Shown here: one piece after another, positions 53,607 to 62,690 of the stretch
How the letters are laid out: each line of letters starts with the position of its first letter
Position numbering within the stretch: position 1 is the stretch's first letter
NCBI RefSeq assembly: GCF_003952665.1
Contig: NZ_CP017946.1
Coordinates: 3,348,001-3,412,000 of the forward strand
Direction of reading: 5' to 3'
Length of the DNA stretch: 64,000 nucleotides
Origin: Bosea sp. Tri-49
GTDB taxonomy: Bacteria; Pseudomonadota; Alphaproteobacteria; Rhizobiales; Beijerinckiaceae
Notes under the pieces: generated by a model
Databases searched by the model: none
Seen by the model: only the letters and a program-made list of their open reading frames with translations
What the model was told of the DNA's origin: nothing
Position numbers and translations under genes: made by a program

Positions 53607-54011
53607 TCAGCGCGCCGGCACGCCGCGCACGCAGGCCTCGATATTGTTACCGTCGGGGTCGAGCACGAAGGCGCCGTAATAGTCGCCGGCGCCCTCGCGT
53701 GGACCGGGCGGGCCATTGTCGCGTCCGCCGGCAGATCGTGCCGCTTGGTAGAATGCGTCTACAGCCGCCTTGTCCGGTGCGATGAAGGCGATATGGGCCT
53801 GATTCAGCCCGGCGCGCGAACCTTCGACCCAATAGGAGGGGCGGAGCGTACCGATCCAGAGATAGGGGATCGGCTCCTCAGCGCTGCGGCCAAACAGGAA
53901 AGATTCCGGACTGTTGGAGGCGGTGGCGAGGCCGAGCGGCCGGGCGATCGCGTCATAGAACCGGCGCGCCTTGGCGAGATCGGTGACGACGATGCCGGTG
54001 TGATCGATCAT
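53607..54011 (-). CDS. VOC (glyoxalase/extradiol dioxygenase) family protein
   Basis: A 134-residue single-domain VOC protein with paired beta-alpha-beta-beta-beta modules. It begins IDHTGIVVTDLAKARRFYDA, where the first His is a candidate metal ligand, and ends with YYGAFVLDPDGNNIEACVRG, where Glu is the usual second ligand. The substrate is unknown. It lies 45 bases downstream of the SsuB-like ATPase gene and upstream of the GNAT gene; these may ride on the ssu transcript. Confidence 0.9.
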   Translation of the reverse strand: MIDHTGIVVTDLAKARRFYDAIARPLGLATASNSPESFLFGRSAEEPIPYLWIGTLRPSYWVEGSRAGLNQAHIAFIAPDKAAVDAFYQAARSAGGRDNGPPGPREGAGDYYGAFVLDPDGNNIEACVRGVPAR

Positions 54012-54056
54012 GCGAGGTGAACCCGGCGCGGGCAGGCTTGTTCCGCGCCGAGAGGC

Positions 54057-54839
54057 TCACCACCACATGCCGGCACTCTCGGCCGCCTTGTGCTGACGCG
54101 GCTCACTGTCGGTAAGCGAGCGGTCGAGCGTGCGCAATGCCTCACGCTTGATCGCCTCGAAGGCGGGCGAGAGCCGGTCGCGCGGACGGGTCAGCGGGTT
54201 GTCGAGCTCGTCGAAGATGCGGCCGGGCCGCGGCTGCATCACGACGATGCGGTCGGCCAGCGTCACGGCCTCCTCGACGTCGTGGGTGACCATCACCACG
54301 GTCGGCCGGCTCTCCTCCCAGAGGGCGAGGAGATGGCCGTGCAGACTGGCGCGCGTGGTCGCGTCGAGCGCCGAGAAGGGCTCGTCCATCAGCAGGAGCT
54401 TGGGCCGCGTGACGAGGGCGCGGGCGATGGCGACGCGCTGCTGCTGTCCGCCGGAAAGCTCGCGCGGCCAGCGCGCCTCATAGCCGGCGAGGCCGACGCG
54501 GGCGAGCGCACCGGTGACGAGGCGGTTGCGTTCCGCTGCGGGCAGATGGCTGAGGCCGAAGCCGGCATTGTCGGCGACGGAAAGCCAGGGCAGCAGGCGC
54601 GGCTCCTGGAAGATCACACCGACATCGGCCCGCGGCTCGGTGATGGCGGCATCGTCGAGCAGGATGCGCCCCTCGCTCGGGCGATCGAGCCCGGCAACGA
54701 GGCGCAGCAAAGTGGTCTTGCCGCAACCGGAGCCGCCGACCAGCGCCAGGATTTCGCCGGCGGCGACGGAGATGTCGATCGCGGAGAGCGCGCGGGTGCC
54801 GTCGGCATAGGTCTTGGAGAGGCCGTCGAAGACCAGCAT
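54057..54839 (-). CDS. ABC importer ATPase, sulfonate/taurine type (SsuB-like)
   Basis: A 260-residue ATPase with intact motifs: Walker A GGSGCGKTT, Q-loop VIFQEPRLLPW, signature LSGGQQQR, Walker B LLLMDEPFSALD and switch His in VMVTHDVEEAV. The start is chosen at MLVFDGLSKTYADG because the longer frame lies over the permease gene. It is 10 bases after the permease gene stop. Belongs with permease and binding protein upstream as one operon; the SAM-II riboswitch ahead of the binding protein suggests sulfur-compound import. Confidence 0.93.
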   Translation of the reverse strand: MLVFDGLSKTYADGTRALSAIDISVAAGEILALVGGSGCGKTTLLRLVAGLDRPSEGRILLDDAAITEPRADVGVIFQEPRLLPWLSVADNAGFGLSHLPAAERNRLVTGALARVGLAGYEARWPRELSGGQQQRVAIARALVTRPKLLLMDEPFSALDATTRASLHGHLLALWEESRPTVVMVTHDVEEAVTLADRIVVMQPRPGRIFDELDNPLTRPRDRLSPAFEAIKREALRTLDRSLTDSEPRQHKAAESAGMWW

Positions 54840-54849
54840 GGCGGTCCCC

Positions 54850-55683
54850 TCAGAGCCTGTCCCTGGCGGTGTCCTGCCAGGCGAGGAAGGGGCGGGTGAT
54901 GGCGAGCAGCAATCCATCGGCGAGCTTGCCGAGCACCGCGAAGGCGATGATCGCGGCGATGATCGTGTCGGGGCGGCCGAGCTGCTGGCCGTCGACCAGG
55001 AGATAGCCGAGACCCTCGCTGGCGCCCATGATCTCGGCAGCGACGACGAACATGAAGCCGAGCCCGAGGCCGCCGCGCAGCGCCGTGAACCAGTCGGGCA
55101 GGATCGCTGGCAAGAGCACGCGCCGGACCATGGCGAGGCGGCCAAGCCGGAAGACGCGGCCGACCTCGACGATCTTGCGGTCGATCGAGAGGATCGCGGC
55201 GGCGACGCCAAGATAGACGGGGAAGAAGACACCGACGGCGATCAGCGCCACCTTCGAGGCCTCGAAGATGCCGAACCAGAGGATGAAGAGCGGCACCCAG
55301 GCGATCGAGGGGATGGCGCGCAGGGCCTGCAAGGTCGGGTCGAGCAGACCGCGCGCCAGCGGCAGGGCGCCGGTCAGGGCGCCGAGCGCGGTGCCGACGG
55401 CGGCGCCGATGCCGAAGCCCGCGGCAACACGCCAGAGTGTCGCCAAGGCATGAGTCCAGAGCTCGCCGCTGACGGCGAGCTGCCAGAGCGTTTTGCCGAC
55501 CACGCTTGGCGGCGGCATCAGCCGACCATTGGCGAGACCGGCGCGGACCAGGATTTCCCAGATGATCGCGAGGACGACGGGCAGCAGGAAGCCGGCGAGC
55601 CGCAAGCCGACGCGAGAAGCCGGCCGCGCAGGCGGCGCGGCCGGCTTCTCGTCGATGGCGTCTGCGATCTCGATCGAACTCAT
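54850..55683 (-). CDS. ABC importer permease, sulfonate/taurine type (SsuC-like)
   Basis: A 277-residue inner-membrane permease with about six helices (first at about 27-50, LAGFLLPVVLAIIWEILVRA). The cytoplasmic coupling region is in LSIDRKIVEVGRVFRLGRLA, in the conserved mid-protein position. It lies between the binding-protein gene and the ATPase gene with spacings of 20 and 10 bases, the usual order for SsuABC-like systems. Confidence 0.92.
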   Translation of the reverse strand: MSSIEIADAIDEKPAAPPARPASRVGLRLAGFLLPVVLAIIWEILVRAGLANGRLMPPPSVVGKTLWQLAVSGELWTHALATLWRVAAGFGIGAAVGTALGALTGALPLARGLLDPTLQALRAIPSIAWVPLFILWFGIFEASKVALIAVGVFFPVYLGVAAAILSIDRKIVEVGRVFRLGRLAMVRRVLLPAILPDWFTALRGGLGLGFMFVVAAEIMGASEGLGYLLVDGQQLGRPDTIIAAIIAFAVLGKLADGLLLAITRPFLAWQDTARDRL

Positions 55684-55703
55684 CGCGACGGGATCATGCC
55701 CGC

Positions 55704-56678
55704 TCAGTTGGTCGCAGCAAAGCGCTTGTCGATCAGCGCGTCGACGCTCGCCTTGACGTCGGCAGTGGCGGGCAGGACTCCGGCCTGCTGCAAGGCCAGG
55801 CCCGCGGCGAGAATGGTCTCGGCCTGCGCCGGGCCGATCGTGCTGTGGGTCAGCTCGGTGCGGGTGAGCTGGCGCTCGATCACCGCGTCGGAGAGCTTGG
55901 TCGCCTCGACCAGCGCCTTCCTGACCTCGGCCGGGTTGGCGAGCGCGATGGCGCGTGCCTCCTCATAGGCCTTGAGCACTTTGCGGACGAGCTCGGGGTT
56001 CTTCTCGGCGAACTCCTCGCGGACGTTGAGGACGCCCCAGGTGTTGTCGGCAGCCTTGCGGTGGAAAAGCTTGGCGCCGGCCTCGACCTCGGCGGCGGCC
56101 ATCATCGGGTCGAGCCCGGCCCAGGCCTCGACATCGCCGCGCTCGAGCGCGAGCCGCCCGTCGGCGTGCTGCAGCAGCACGAGCTTGACGTCCTTCTCGG
56201 TCAGCCCCGCTTCGGCGAGCGAACGAACGAGGAAGATGTGCGGATCGGTGCCGCGGGTGACGGCGACGCGCTTGCCCCTGAGGTCGGCGACCTTGGTGAT
56301 GTCGGTCTTGGCGCCGGTGACCAGAGCCGTCCATTCCGGACGCGAATAGACATAGATCGACTTGATCGGATTGCCGTTGATCTTGGCGATCAGCGCGGCG
56401 GCGCCGGCGGTCGAGCCGAAATCAAGCGAGCCGGCATTGAGGAATTCCAGCGCCTTGTTCGAGCCGGCCGAGAGCACCCAGCGCACCTTGATGCCATCGG
56501 CCTCCAGCACCTTTTCGAGGATGCCACGGTCCTTCAGCACCAGGCTGACGGGGTTATAGGTGGCGTAGTCGACGCGAATCTCCTTGGGCGCCTGCGCCTC
56601 AGCGCCGCTCCAGGCAAGCGAGGTTGCGGCGAGGCCGGCGAGCACGGCGCGGCGGGTCAAAGCTGAGATGATCGGCAT
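55704..56678 (-). CDS. ABC importer substrate-binding protein, aliphatic sulfonate type (SsuA-like)
   Basis: A 324-residue periplasmic binding protein. The N-terminus carries a twin-Arg signal-like stretch (LTRRAVLAGLAATSLAWSG), and cleavage is likely after SGAEAQA. The mature protein begins KEIRVDYATYNPVSLVLKDR and has FGSTAGAAALIAKINGNPIK and GKRVAVTRGTDPHIFLVRSL, consistent with aliphatic sulfonate binding proteins. First gene of the SAM-II-controlled importer operon. Family placement is good; ligand not provable here. Confidence 0.92.
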   Translation of the reverse strand: MPIISALTRRAVLAGLAATSLAWSGAEAQAPKEIRVDYATYNPVSLVLKDRGILEKVLEADGIKVRWVLSAGSNKALEFLNAGSLDFGSTAGAAALIAKINGNPIKSIYVYSRPEWTALVTGAKTDITKVADLRGKRVAVTRGTDPHIFLVRSLAEAGLTEKDVKLVLLQHADGRLALERGDVEAWAGLDPMMAAAEVEAGAKLFHRKAADNTWGVLNVREEFAEKNPELVRKVLKAYEEARAIALANPAEVRKALVEATKLSDAVIERQLTRTELTHSTIGPAQAETILAAGLALQQAGVLPATADVKASVDALIDKRFAATN

Positions 56679-56732
56679 GGCGTCCCCTTCGAAGACTTTG
56701 CGCGAAAGGGTGGAGGCTATTGCCTCCGGCGC

Positions 56733-56790
56733 CCCCGCTTTAGCTGCACTTGTTTCGCGCCCGCAAGCTGCTGGCTCAAATCGGCGCGTG
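56733..56790 (-). ncRNA. SAM-II riboswitch upstream of the SsuA-like gene
   Basis: On the minus strand: CGCGCC pairs with GGCGCG (P1), then GATTTGAGCC, the loop AGCAGCTTGC, and AAACAAGTGCAGCTAAAGCG, matching SAM-II (metA motif) including the end GCTAAAG. A pseudoknot between loop AGCTTGC and the downstream GCAGCT is possible with one bulge. SAM-II elements repress sulfur-amino-acid genes when SAM is high. After the aptamer, a short stem GGAGGC/GCCTCC (56712-56727) lies before the start codon, a candidate expression platform. Confidence 0.88.
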
Positions 56791-56795
56791 TCCGA

Positions 56796-56824
56796 TTTTT
56801 AGGTGCGCACGTTCTGTTTGTCAA
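56796..56824 (-). promoter_or_regulatory. Promoter for the SsuABC-like operon
   Basis: On the minus strand, a perfect TTGACA (56824-56819) and TAAAAA (56801-56796) are spaced by 17 bases, the ideal sigma-70 distance. Transcription would begin at the SAM-II aptamer. The arrangement is parallel to that of the unit at 52979. Confidence 0.62.
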
Positions 56825-56879
56825 ACAAGACGGACATTCATGTGAGATGTCAGTTTTCACATCAATTCCGTGTTGAATT

Positions 56880-59768
56880 ATGTTTCCGCGCCTCACCGCA
56901 ATCGTGCTAGAGATCAGGTGCCGCGCGTCAGCCGAAAGCGTCGAAGAGCCTCGTTCAGTGCCGCCCTCCCCCGACAAGCCAGCGCCCCGCCTCGCCGAGT
57001 TCATCGATAATCCCACAGCTGCGGTAGGCAGGTTGGCGCGGCCATTCGACAAAGGGGATCGCGACGGCCTGCGAAGCGCGCTGGTCAGCGCGCTTCGCGA
57101 CAATCTCGACGAAGGGCGCCAGTCAGCGCGGGAGATCCTGGCCCGTACGCGCAACGGCCTGTCCTGCGCCAAGCGGCTCTCCGGCGTGATGGACAGCGTC
57201 GTCGCCAGCCTGCACGCAGCAGCGACGCAGCATTTTTATCCGGTCGACAACCCTTCTGCCGGCGAGCGCATCGCCGTCGTCGCCGTCGGCGGTTATGGCC
57301 GCGGCACGCTGGCGCCGGGTTCGGATGTCGACCTGCTCTTCCTCTTCCCCGACAAGCAGACCGCCTGGGGCGAGAGCGTGGTCGAGGCCATGCTCTACCC
57401 GCTATGGGACCTGAAGCTGAAGGTCGGCCACTCCGTGCGCTCGGTCGACGACTGTATCCGCGAAGGCCGGGCCGACATGACGATCCGCACCGCGCTCTTG
57501 GAAGCGCGGCTGATCTGCGGCGATGCGGCGCTGTTCGCCGATCTCGTCCGGCGTTATGGCGCAGAGATCGCCGAGGGCACGGCCGCCGCCTTCACCGAGG
57601 CCAAGCTCGCCGAGCGCGAGACCCGCGTCGCCCGCGCCGGCTCGTCGCGCTATCTCGTCGAGCCCAATGTCAAGGACGGCAAGGGTGGCCTGCGCGACCT
57701 CAACACGCTGTTCTGGATCGCCAAGTATTCCTACCGCGTCGACGATTCCGCCGAGCTGGTCGAGGCCGGGCTGTTCGATGCGCGCGAGTTCGCGATGTTC
57801 CAGCGCTCGGAGGAGTTCCTCTGGCGGGTGCGCTGCTGGATGCATTTCATCACCGGCCGGGCCGAGGAACGGCTCTCCTTCGACCTGCAGCGTCAGGTCG
57901 CAGCCGCCATCGGCTATGCCGGCCGCAGCGGCCAGGCCCCGGTCGAGCGCTTCATGAAGGCCTACTTCCTCGTCGCCAAGGATGTCGGCGACCTCACCGC
58001 GATCGTCTGCGCTGCGCTCGAGGCGCGCCAGCAGAAGCCGCGCGCCAGCCTGACCAGCCTGATCGGCACCTTCACCAAGCGCAGGCGCGTGCGCGCGCTC
58101 GGCCATCCCGATTTCACCCTGCAGGGCCAGCGCCTCGCCGTGATCGACGACGACGCCTTCAAGCGCGATCCGGTCAACCTGCTGCGGCTCTACGAGATCG
58201 CCAGCCGCGACGATCTCGCCATCCATCCCGACACCAGCCGGCTGGTGACGCAGTCGCTGCGCCTCGTCACCCCGCAATTGCGGTTGGATCGCGAGGCCAA
58301 CCGCATCTTCCTGGAGATCCTGACGGCGCGGCGCTCGCCGGAAGCTGTGCTGCGGCGGATGAACGAATCCGGGCTGCTCGGCCGCTTCGTCCCGGATTTC
58401 GGCCGCATCGTCGCGATGATGCAGTTCAACATGTATCATCACTACACGGTCGACGAGCACCTGATCCGCTCGATCGGCATTTTGGCCGAGATCGATGCCG
58501 GCAAGCTCGAAGCGGAGCATCCGCTAGCGAATTCGATCTTCGCGACGATCACCAACCGGCGTGCGCTCTATGTCGCGCTGTTCCTGCACGACATCGCCAA
58601 GGGCCGGCCGGAGGATCACTCGGTCGCCGGCGCCCGCATCGCCCGCAAGCTCTGCCCACGGCTCAGCCTCACCGAGGCGCAGACCGAAACGGTGGTCTGG
58701 CTGATCGAGAACCATCTGGTGATGTCGACCGTCGCCCAGAGCCGCGATCTCGGCGATCCCAAGACGATCGAGAGCTTCGCGGGAATCGTGCAGACACTGG
58801 AGCGGCTGAAGCTGCTGCTGGTGCTGACCGTCGCCGACATCAAGGCGGTCGGACCCGGCGTCTGGAACGGCTGGAAGGGCCAGCTCTTGCGCACACTCTA
58901 TTACGAAACCGAAGTGGTGCTCGCCGGCGGCCATTCCGGCATCGAGCGCAAGGCCAGGGTCGAGCGCAAGCAGGAGGCGCTGGAGGCACGTCTCGCCGAC
59001 TGGACGGCGGAGGAGCGGGATGCCTATCTCGCCCGGCATTACCCCGCCTACTGGCTCAAGGTCGAGCCCGAGCGGCAGGAGCAGCACGCGCGCTTCCTGC
59101 GCGAGGCCGAGATCGCCGGCCGCACCACCGCGACAAAGGTCGAGACCGACCAGTTCCGCGGCGTGACCGAGCTCACCGTGCTGGCGCCCGACCATCCGCG
59201 CCTGCTCGCCATCGTCACCGGCGCCTGCGCGGCGGCCGGCGGCAACATCGTCGACGCGCAGATCTTCACCACCACCGACGGGCTGGTGCTCGACACGATC
59301 TTCGTCTCGCGCGCCTTCGAGCGCGACGACGACGAGTTGCGCCGGGCCGAGCGGATCGCGGCGGCGATCGAGCGCGCGCTCAAGGGCGAGATCAAGATCG
59401 CCGACCTCGTCGCCCAGCGCCGCGCCCCGCCACCGCGCGGCGGGACTTTCCAGGTCGCGCCCGAGGTGATCATCGATAATGTCCTGTCGTCGCGCTACAC
59501 GGTGCTGGAGGTCTCGGGCCTCGACCGGCCCGGCCTGCTCTATGACCTCACCACCGCGATCGGGAAGCTCAACCTCAACATCGCCTCGGCCCATATCGCG
59601 ACCTTCGGCGAGAAAGCGGTCGACGTCTTCTACGTCACCGACCTGACCGGGGCGAAGATCACCTCGACCGGCCGGCAGTTGCTGATCCGCCAGGCGCTGC
59701 TCGCCGTGTTCAGCCAGGAGCTCGACAAACCAGCCGCAGGCAAGGCCAAGGCCATGGCCCGCGCTTGA
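56880..59768 (+). CDS. glnD: [Protein-PII] uridylyltransferase/uridylyl-removing enzyme GlnD
   Basis: A 962-residue nitrogen sensor. The nucleotidyltransferase motif is GGYGRGTLAPGSDVDLLF near residue 137-154; the HD phosphohydrolase motif is LFLHDIAKGRPEDHS near 568; two C-terminal ACT domains bind glutamine (TVLAPDHPRLLAIVTGACAA and VLEVSGLDRPGLLYDLTTAI). The enzyme uridylylates PII when glutamine is low and removes it when high. The start at 56880 adds a non-conserved N-terminal segment; GTG at 56958 is an alternative. Divergent from the SsuABC-like operon, sharing the 200-base region 56679-56879. Confidence 0.95.
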   Translation: MFPRLTAIVLEIRCRASAESVEEPRSVPPSPDKPAPRLAEFIDNPTAAVGRLARPFDKGDRDGLRSALVSALRDNLDEGRQSAREILARTRNGLSCAKRLSGVMDSVVASLHAAATQHFYPVDNPSAGERIAVVAVGGYGRGTLAPGSDVDLLFLFPDKQTAWGESVVEAMLYPLWDLKLKVGHSVRSVDDCIREGRADMTIRTALLEARLICGDAALFADLVRRYGAEIAEGTAAAFTEAKLAERETRVARAGSSRYLVEPNVKDGKGGLRDLNTLFWIAKYSYRVDDSAELVEAGLFDAREFAMFQRSEEFLWRVRCWMHFITGRAEERLSFDLQRQVAAAIGYAGRSGQAPVERFMKAYFLVAKDVGDLTAIVCAALEARQQKPRASLTSLIGTFTKRRRVRALGHPDFTLQGQRLAVIDDDAFKRDPVNLLRLYEIASRDDLAIHPDTSRLVTQSLRLVTPQLRLDREANRIFLEILTARRSPEAVLRRMNESGLLGRFVPDFGRIVAMMQFNMYHHYTVDEHLIRSIGILAEIDAGKLEAEHPLANSIFATITNRRALYVALFLHDIAKGRPEDHSVAGARIARKLCPRLSLTEAQTETVVWLIENHLVMSTVAQSRDLGDPKTIESFAGIVQTLERLKLLLVLTVADIKAVGPGVWNGWKGQLLRTLYYETEVVLAGGHSGIERKARVERKQEALEARLADWTAEERDAYLARHYPAYWLKVEPERQEQHARFLREAEIAGRTTATKVETDQFRGVTELTVLAPDHPRLLAIVTGACAAAGGNIVDAQIFTTTDGLVLDTIFVSRAFERDDDELRRAERIAAAIERALKGEIKIADLVAQRRAPPPRGGTFQVAPEVIIDNVLSSRYTVLEVSGLDRPGLLYDLTTAIGKLNLNIASAHIATFGEKAVDVFYVTDLTGAKITSTGRQLLIRQALLAVFSQELDKPAAGKAKAMARA

Positions 59769-59836
59769 TTTCGCCCCGCCGAAGCCCGATATCGGCGACG
59801 AAGCCGGTGTGCCTCAAGGTTACGCCGCAATGATCC

Positions 59837-60487
59837 ATGACGATCAACGATTGGGATGATGGAATGACGCAGAACCCTGCGAAGGACGATCCGAAGCCGG
59901 AAACCGAGAGCCAGGACACGGCAGAGACTCAGGCGGTCGAGACGCAGACGCCCGATCCGCTCGCCACGGCCGAGGCCGAGCGCGACGACTTCAAGGACAA
60001 GCTGCTGCGCACCCTCGCCGAGATGGAGAACCTGCGCCGGCGCACCGAGCGCGAGATCGCCGACGCCAAGGCCTATGCGGTGACGAGCTTCGCCCGCGAC
60101 CTGCTCGGTTCGGCCGATAATCTGCGCCGCGCGCTCGAAAGCTTGCCGGAGGCGGCCCGCGCCACCGCCGATACTGCGCTGAACGCCCTGGTCGAAGGCG
60201 TCGAGCTGACCGAGCGCGAGCTGCTGAAGACGCTCGAGCGCCATGGTGTGCGCAAGATCGATCCGCAGGGCGAGAAATTCGACCCGAACCTGCACCAGGC
60301 CATGTTCGAGGCGCCCGATGCCGCGATCGCCAAGGGCCTCGTCTCGAAGGTGGTGCAGACCGGCTACAAGATCGGCGAGCGCGTGCTGCGCCCGGCGCTG
60401 GTCGGTGTCTCGGCCGGCGCGCCCAAGCCCGCCGCCAACGGCTCGGACAGCCCGGCCGCGGATGCCGGCGACAAGCCTGTGAACTGA
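59837..60487 (+). CDS. grpE: Nucleotide exchange factor GrpE
   Basis: A 216-residue DnaK cochaperone. The N-terminal acidic region (about 10-55) is followed by the long dimer coiled coil with RDDFKDKLLRTLAEMENLRR and RTEREIADAKAYAVTSFARD, and the beta-domain block GVRKIDPQGEKFDPNLHQAM. An ATG nine codons later (59864, MTQNPAKDD) is another possible start; neither has a strong ribosome binding site. It stands 68 bases after glnD. No hrcA or dnaK here. Confidence 0.95.
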   Translation: MTINDWDDGMTQNPAKDDPKPETESQDTAETQAVETQTPDPLATAEAERDDFKDKLLRTLAEMENLRRRTEREIADAKAYAVTSFARDLLGSADNLRRALESLPEAARATADTALNALVEGVELTERELLKTLERHGVRKIDPQGEKFDPNLHQAMFEAPDAAIAKGLVSKVVQTGYKIGERVLRPALVGVSAGAPKPAANGSDSPAADAGDKPVN

Positions 60488-60490
60488 CAG

Positions 60491-61123
60491 GTGCTCGAAG
60501 CTGCGGGCGTCGTCGTCTTCGCCCTGACCGGGGCACTCGTCGCCGCCCGCAAGCGGATGGACCCGTTCGGCTTCATCCTGCTCGCCACCGTCACCGGCGT
60601 CGGCGGCGGCACCTTGCGCGACCTCCTGCTCGACCGGCGCGTGTTCTGGATCGAGGCGCCATCCGACGTGATGCTGTGCACGGCCGTCGCCCTTGCGGCC
60701 TGGGCGATCGCTTATGCCAAGCCCGGCATGCTCGACGGCTGGGGCGCCAAGCGCCTGCTGATCTGGGCCGATGCTGCCGGGCTCGCGCTCTTTGCCGTGG
60801 TCGGGGCGCAGAAGGGGCTGGCATCAGGCGTTCCGATCGCCTCCGCGATCGCGTTCGGTGCGATGACCGCGACCTTCGGCGGCATCATTCGCGATATCCT
60901 CGCCGGCGATCGGCCGATGGTGCTGTGGAGCCGCGATTTTTACGTCACTGCCGCGGCAGCCGGTGCCGGCGCCACAGTCGGCCTCGCGCAAATGGGGCTG
61001 GACGCGAGGCTCGTCATGCTGGGCGGACTCGCCGCAGGCTTTGGCCTGCGCGCCGGCTCGCTCCTGTTCGGCTGGTCGTTCCCGAAGCTGCCGGGCGACG
61101 ACACCCCCAAACAGTCAAGCTGA
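60491..61123 (+). CDS. TRIC-type (UPF0126) membrane protein
   Basis: A 210-residue inner-membrane protein with seven hydrophobic segments in two repeats, as in the UPF0126/YadS family related to trimeric intracellular cation channels. Typical pieces: VVVFALTGALVAARKRMDPF then GTLRDLLLDRRVFWIE in repeat 1 and GAMTATFGGIIRDILAGDRP in repeat 2. Start is GTG 60491, three bases after grpE. Its last nine bases overlap the convergent alkB gene. Confidence 0.9.
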   Translation: MLEAAGVVVFALTGALVAARKRMDPFGFILLATVTGVGGGTLRDLLLDRRVFWIEAPSDVMLCTAVALAAWAIAYAKPGMLDGWGAKRLLIWADAAGLALFAVVGAQKGLASGVPIASAIAFGAMTATFGGIIRDILAGDRPMVLWSRDFYVTAAAAGAGATVGLAQMGLDARLVMLGGLAAGFGLRAGSLLFGWSFPKLPGDDTPKQSS

Positions 61124-61741
61124 TGACGGCTTCGTCACCCGCCGCAAGGTCAGGTTGATCCGCCCTGCCTGCGGCAGCAGGTTCGACGATCCCGTGAGGA
61201 TGCGGTCGATGCCGTGAAAAGCGAGCCGCGCCTCGCCGCCGAAGGCGAGCGCATCGCCCGAGGCCAGCTTCAGTGAGATCGTCTTGCCGCCGCGGCTGGT
61301 GCCGCCAATGCGGAAGATGGCGGTGTCGCCGAGCGACAGCGACAGCACCGGCGCGTCGAAATCCTGCTCGTCGCGGTCCTGATGCAGGCCCATCTTCGCG
61401 GTCGGCTCGTAGAAATTGACGAGGCACGCCTCAGGCAGATGCGGATAGCCTGCGAGCTCCTGCCAGGCACGCAGCAACCGGGTCGGGATCGGCGGCCAGG
61501 GCGCGCCGGTCTCAGGGTGAAGCGGCTGGTAGCGATAGCCGCGCTCGTCCGAGACCCAGCCGAGCGCGCCGCAATTGGTCATTTTGACCGAGAATGGTTT
61601 TCCGGTCTTCGGCATGCACGGCACATAGAACGGCGCCTGCCGCGCCGCCTCGCGCAGTTCGGCGACCAGCGCCGCCTGCTCGGCCGGATCGAGATAGCCC
61701 GGCCAATGCGTCACGCCAGGCGCAACGGCGAGCGCGGTCAT
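61115..61741 (-). CDS. alkB: Alpha-ketoglutarate-dependent DNA repair dioxygenase AlkB
   Basis: A 208-residue Fe(II)/2-oxoglutarate dioxygenase removing alkyl groups from bases. The metal motif HQDRDEQDFDAPVLSLSLG carries His and Asp; a second His lies in FHGIDRIL, and the 2-oxoglutarate Arg in AGRINLTLRR. FYEPTAKMGLHQDRDE gives the substrate loop. The start overlaps the dapB stop by one base; the end overlaps the TRIC gene by nine bases (convergent). Confidence 0.95.
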   Translation of the reverse strand: MTALAVAPGVTHWPGYLDPAEQAALVAELREAARQAPFYVPCMPKTGKPFSVKMTNCGALGWVSDERGYRYQPLHPETGAPWPPIPTRLLRAWQELAGYPHLPEACLVNFYEPTAKMGLHQDRDEQDFDAPVLSLSLGDTAIFRIGGTSRGGKTISLKLASGDALAFGGEARLAFHGIDRILTGSSNLLPQAGRINLTLRRVTKPSSA

Positions 61742-62556
61742 CAGAACTTGTCGAGGCCGAGCACGTCGGCCATCGAATAGAGTCCGGGCTTGCGGCCACG
61801 ACCCCAGAGCGCCGCCTTGACCGCCCCTTGCGCGAACAGGCTGCGATCCTCGGCGACATGGGCGAGTTCGAGCCGCTCGCCGGCGCCAGCGAAGATCACC
61901 TTGTGGTCGCCGACGACCGTGCCGCCGCGCAAAGCGGCAAAGCCGATCGTGCCGGGCTGACGCGCCCCGACCTGGCCGTCGCGCACCGCGACGCGGGACT
62001 CGGCGAGATCGACGCTGCGGCCCTGGGCCGCTGCTTCGCCGAGCAGGACGGCCGTGCCCGAGGGTGCATCGACCTTCATGCGATGGTGCATCTCGACGAT
62101 CTCGATGTCCCAGTCGGTGCCGAGCGTCGCCGCGACCTTGCGCACCAGTGCCGCCAGCAGGTTGACGCCGAGGCTCATATTGCCGGAGCGGATGATGGCG
62201 GCATGACGCGCCGCCGCCTCGAGCTTGGCCAGATGCTCCGGCTCCATGCCGGTCGTGCCGGCGACATGGACGATGCGGGCCTGGGCCGCGAGGCCGGCGA
62301 AGGCGACGGTGGCATCTGGGGTGGTGAAATCGAGCACGCCCTCGGCCTCGACGAAGGCGGCGAGCGCGTCATCGCTGACCAGAACGCCGCTGGCGGGCAG
62401 GCCGGCGAGCACGGCGGCATCCTGGCCGAGCACGGGCGAGCCCGGTCGCTCGATCGCAGCGGAGAGCACGCAACCTTGCGCGTCGTGGATAGCTTTGACC
62501 AGCGAGCGGCCCATCCGGCCGGCGGCGCCGACGACGACGAGACGCATGTCGCTCAT
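61741..62556 (-). CDS. dapB: 4-Hydroxy-tetrahydrodipicolinate reductase
   Basis: A 271-residue NAD(P)H-dependent enzyme of lysine and diaminopimelate synthesis. The Rossmann motif is [19 protein letters not shown], the active-site block is [19 protein letters not shown] (His and Lys), and [19 protein letters not shown] is the hinge helix. [16 protein letters not shown] follows the cofactor fold. Overlaps alkB by one base. Confidence 0.97.
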   Translation of the reverse strand: MSDMRLVVVGAAGRMGRSLVKAIHDAQGCVLSAAIERPGSPVLGQDAAVLAGLPASGVLVSDDALAAFVEAEGVLDFTTPDATVAFAGLAAQARIVHVAGTTGMEPEHLAKLEAAARHAAIIRSGNMSLGVNLLAALVRKVAATLGTDWDIEIVEMHHRMKVDAPSGTAVLLGEAAAQGRSVDLAESRVAVRDGQVGARQPGTIGFAALRGGTVVGDHKVIFAGAGERLELAHVAEDRSLFAQGAVKAALWGRGRKPGLYSMADVLGLDKF

Positions 62557-62635
62557 GGTGAAACGCTCCAGTCAGTATCCAGACCGGCGCAGGCCGGGCA
62601 GCGCATGGCTATAAGCCGCTTCGCTTCATGCTGAA

Positions 62636-62665
62636 ACGAAAAACGGCCGGGCAAAGCCCGGCCGT
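62636..62665 (-). terminator. Intrinsic terminator of the Tim44-domain gene
   Basis: ACGGCCGGGC and GCCCGGCCGT (62643-62652 and 62656-62665) form a perfect 10-bp stem over three bases; on the minus strand it is followed by TTTTTCG. It lies 26 bases after the stop at 62691. Confidence 0.9.
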
Positions 62666-62690
62666 GCAGATTTCGGGTGTCGTCGTGGAT

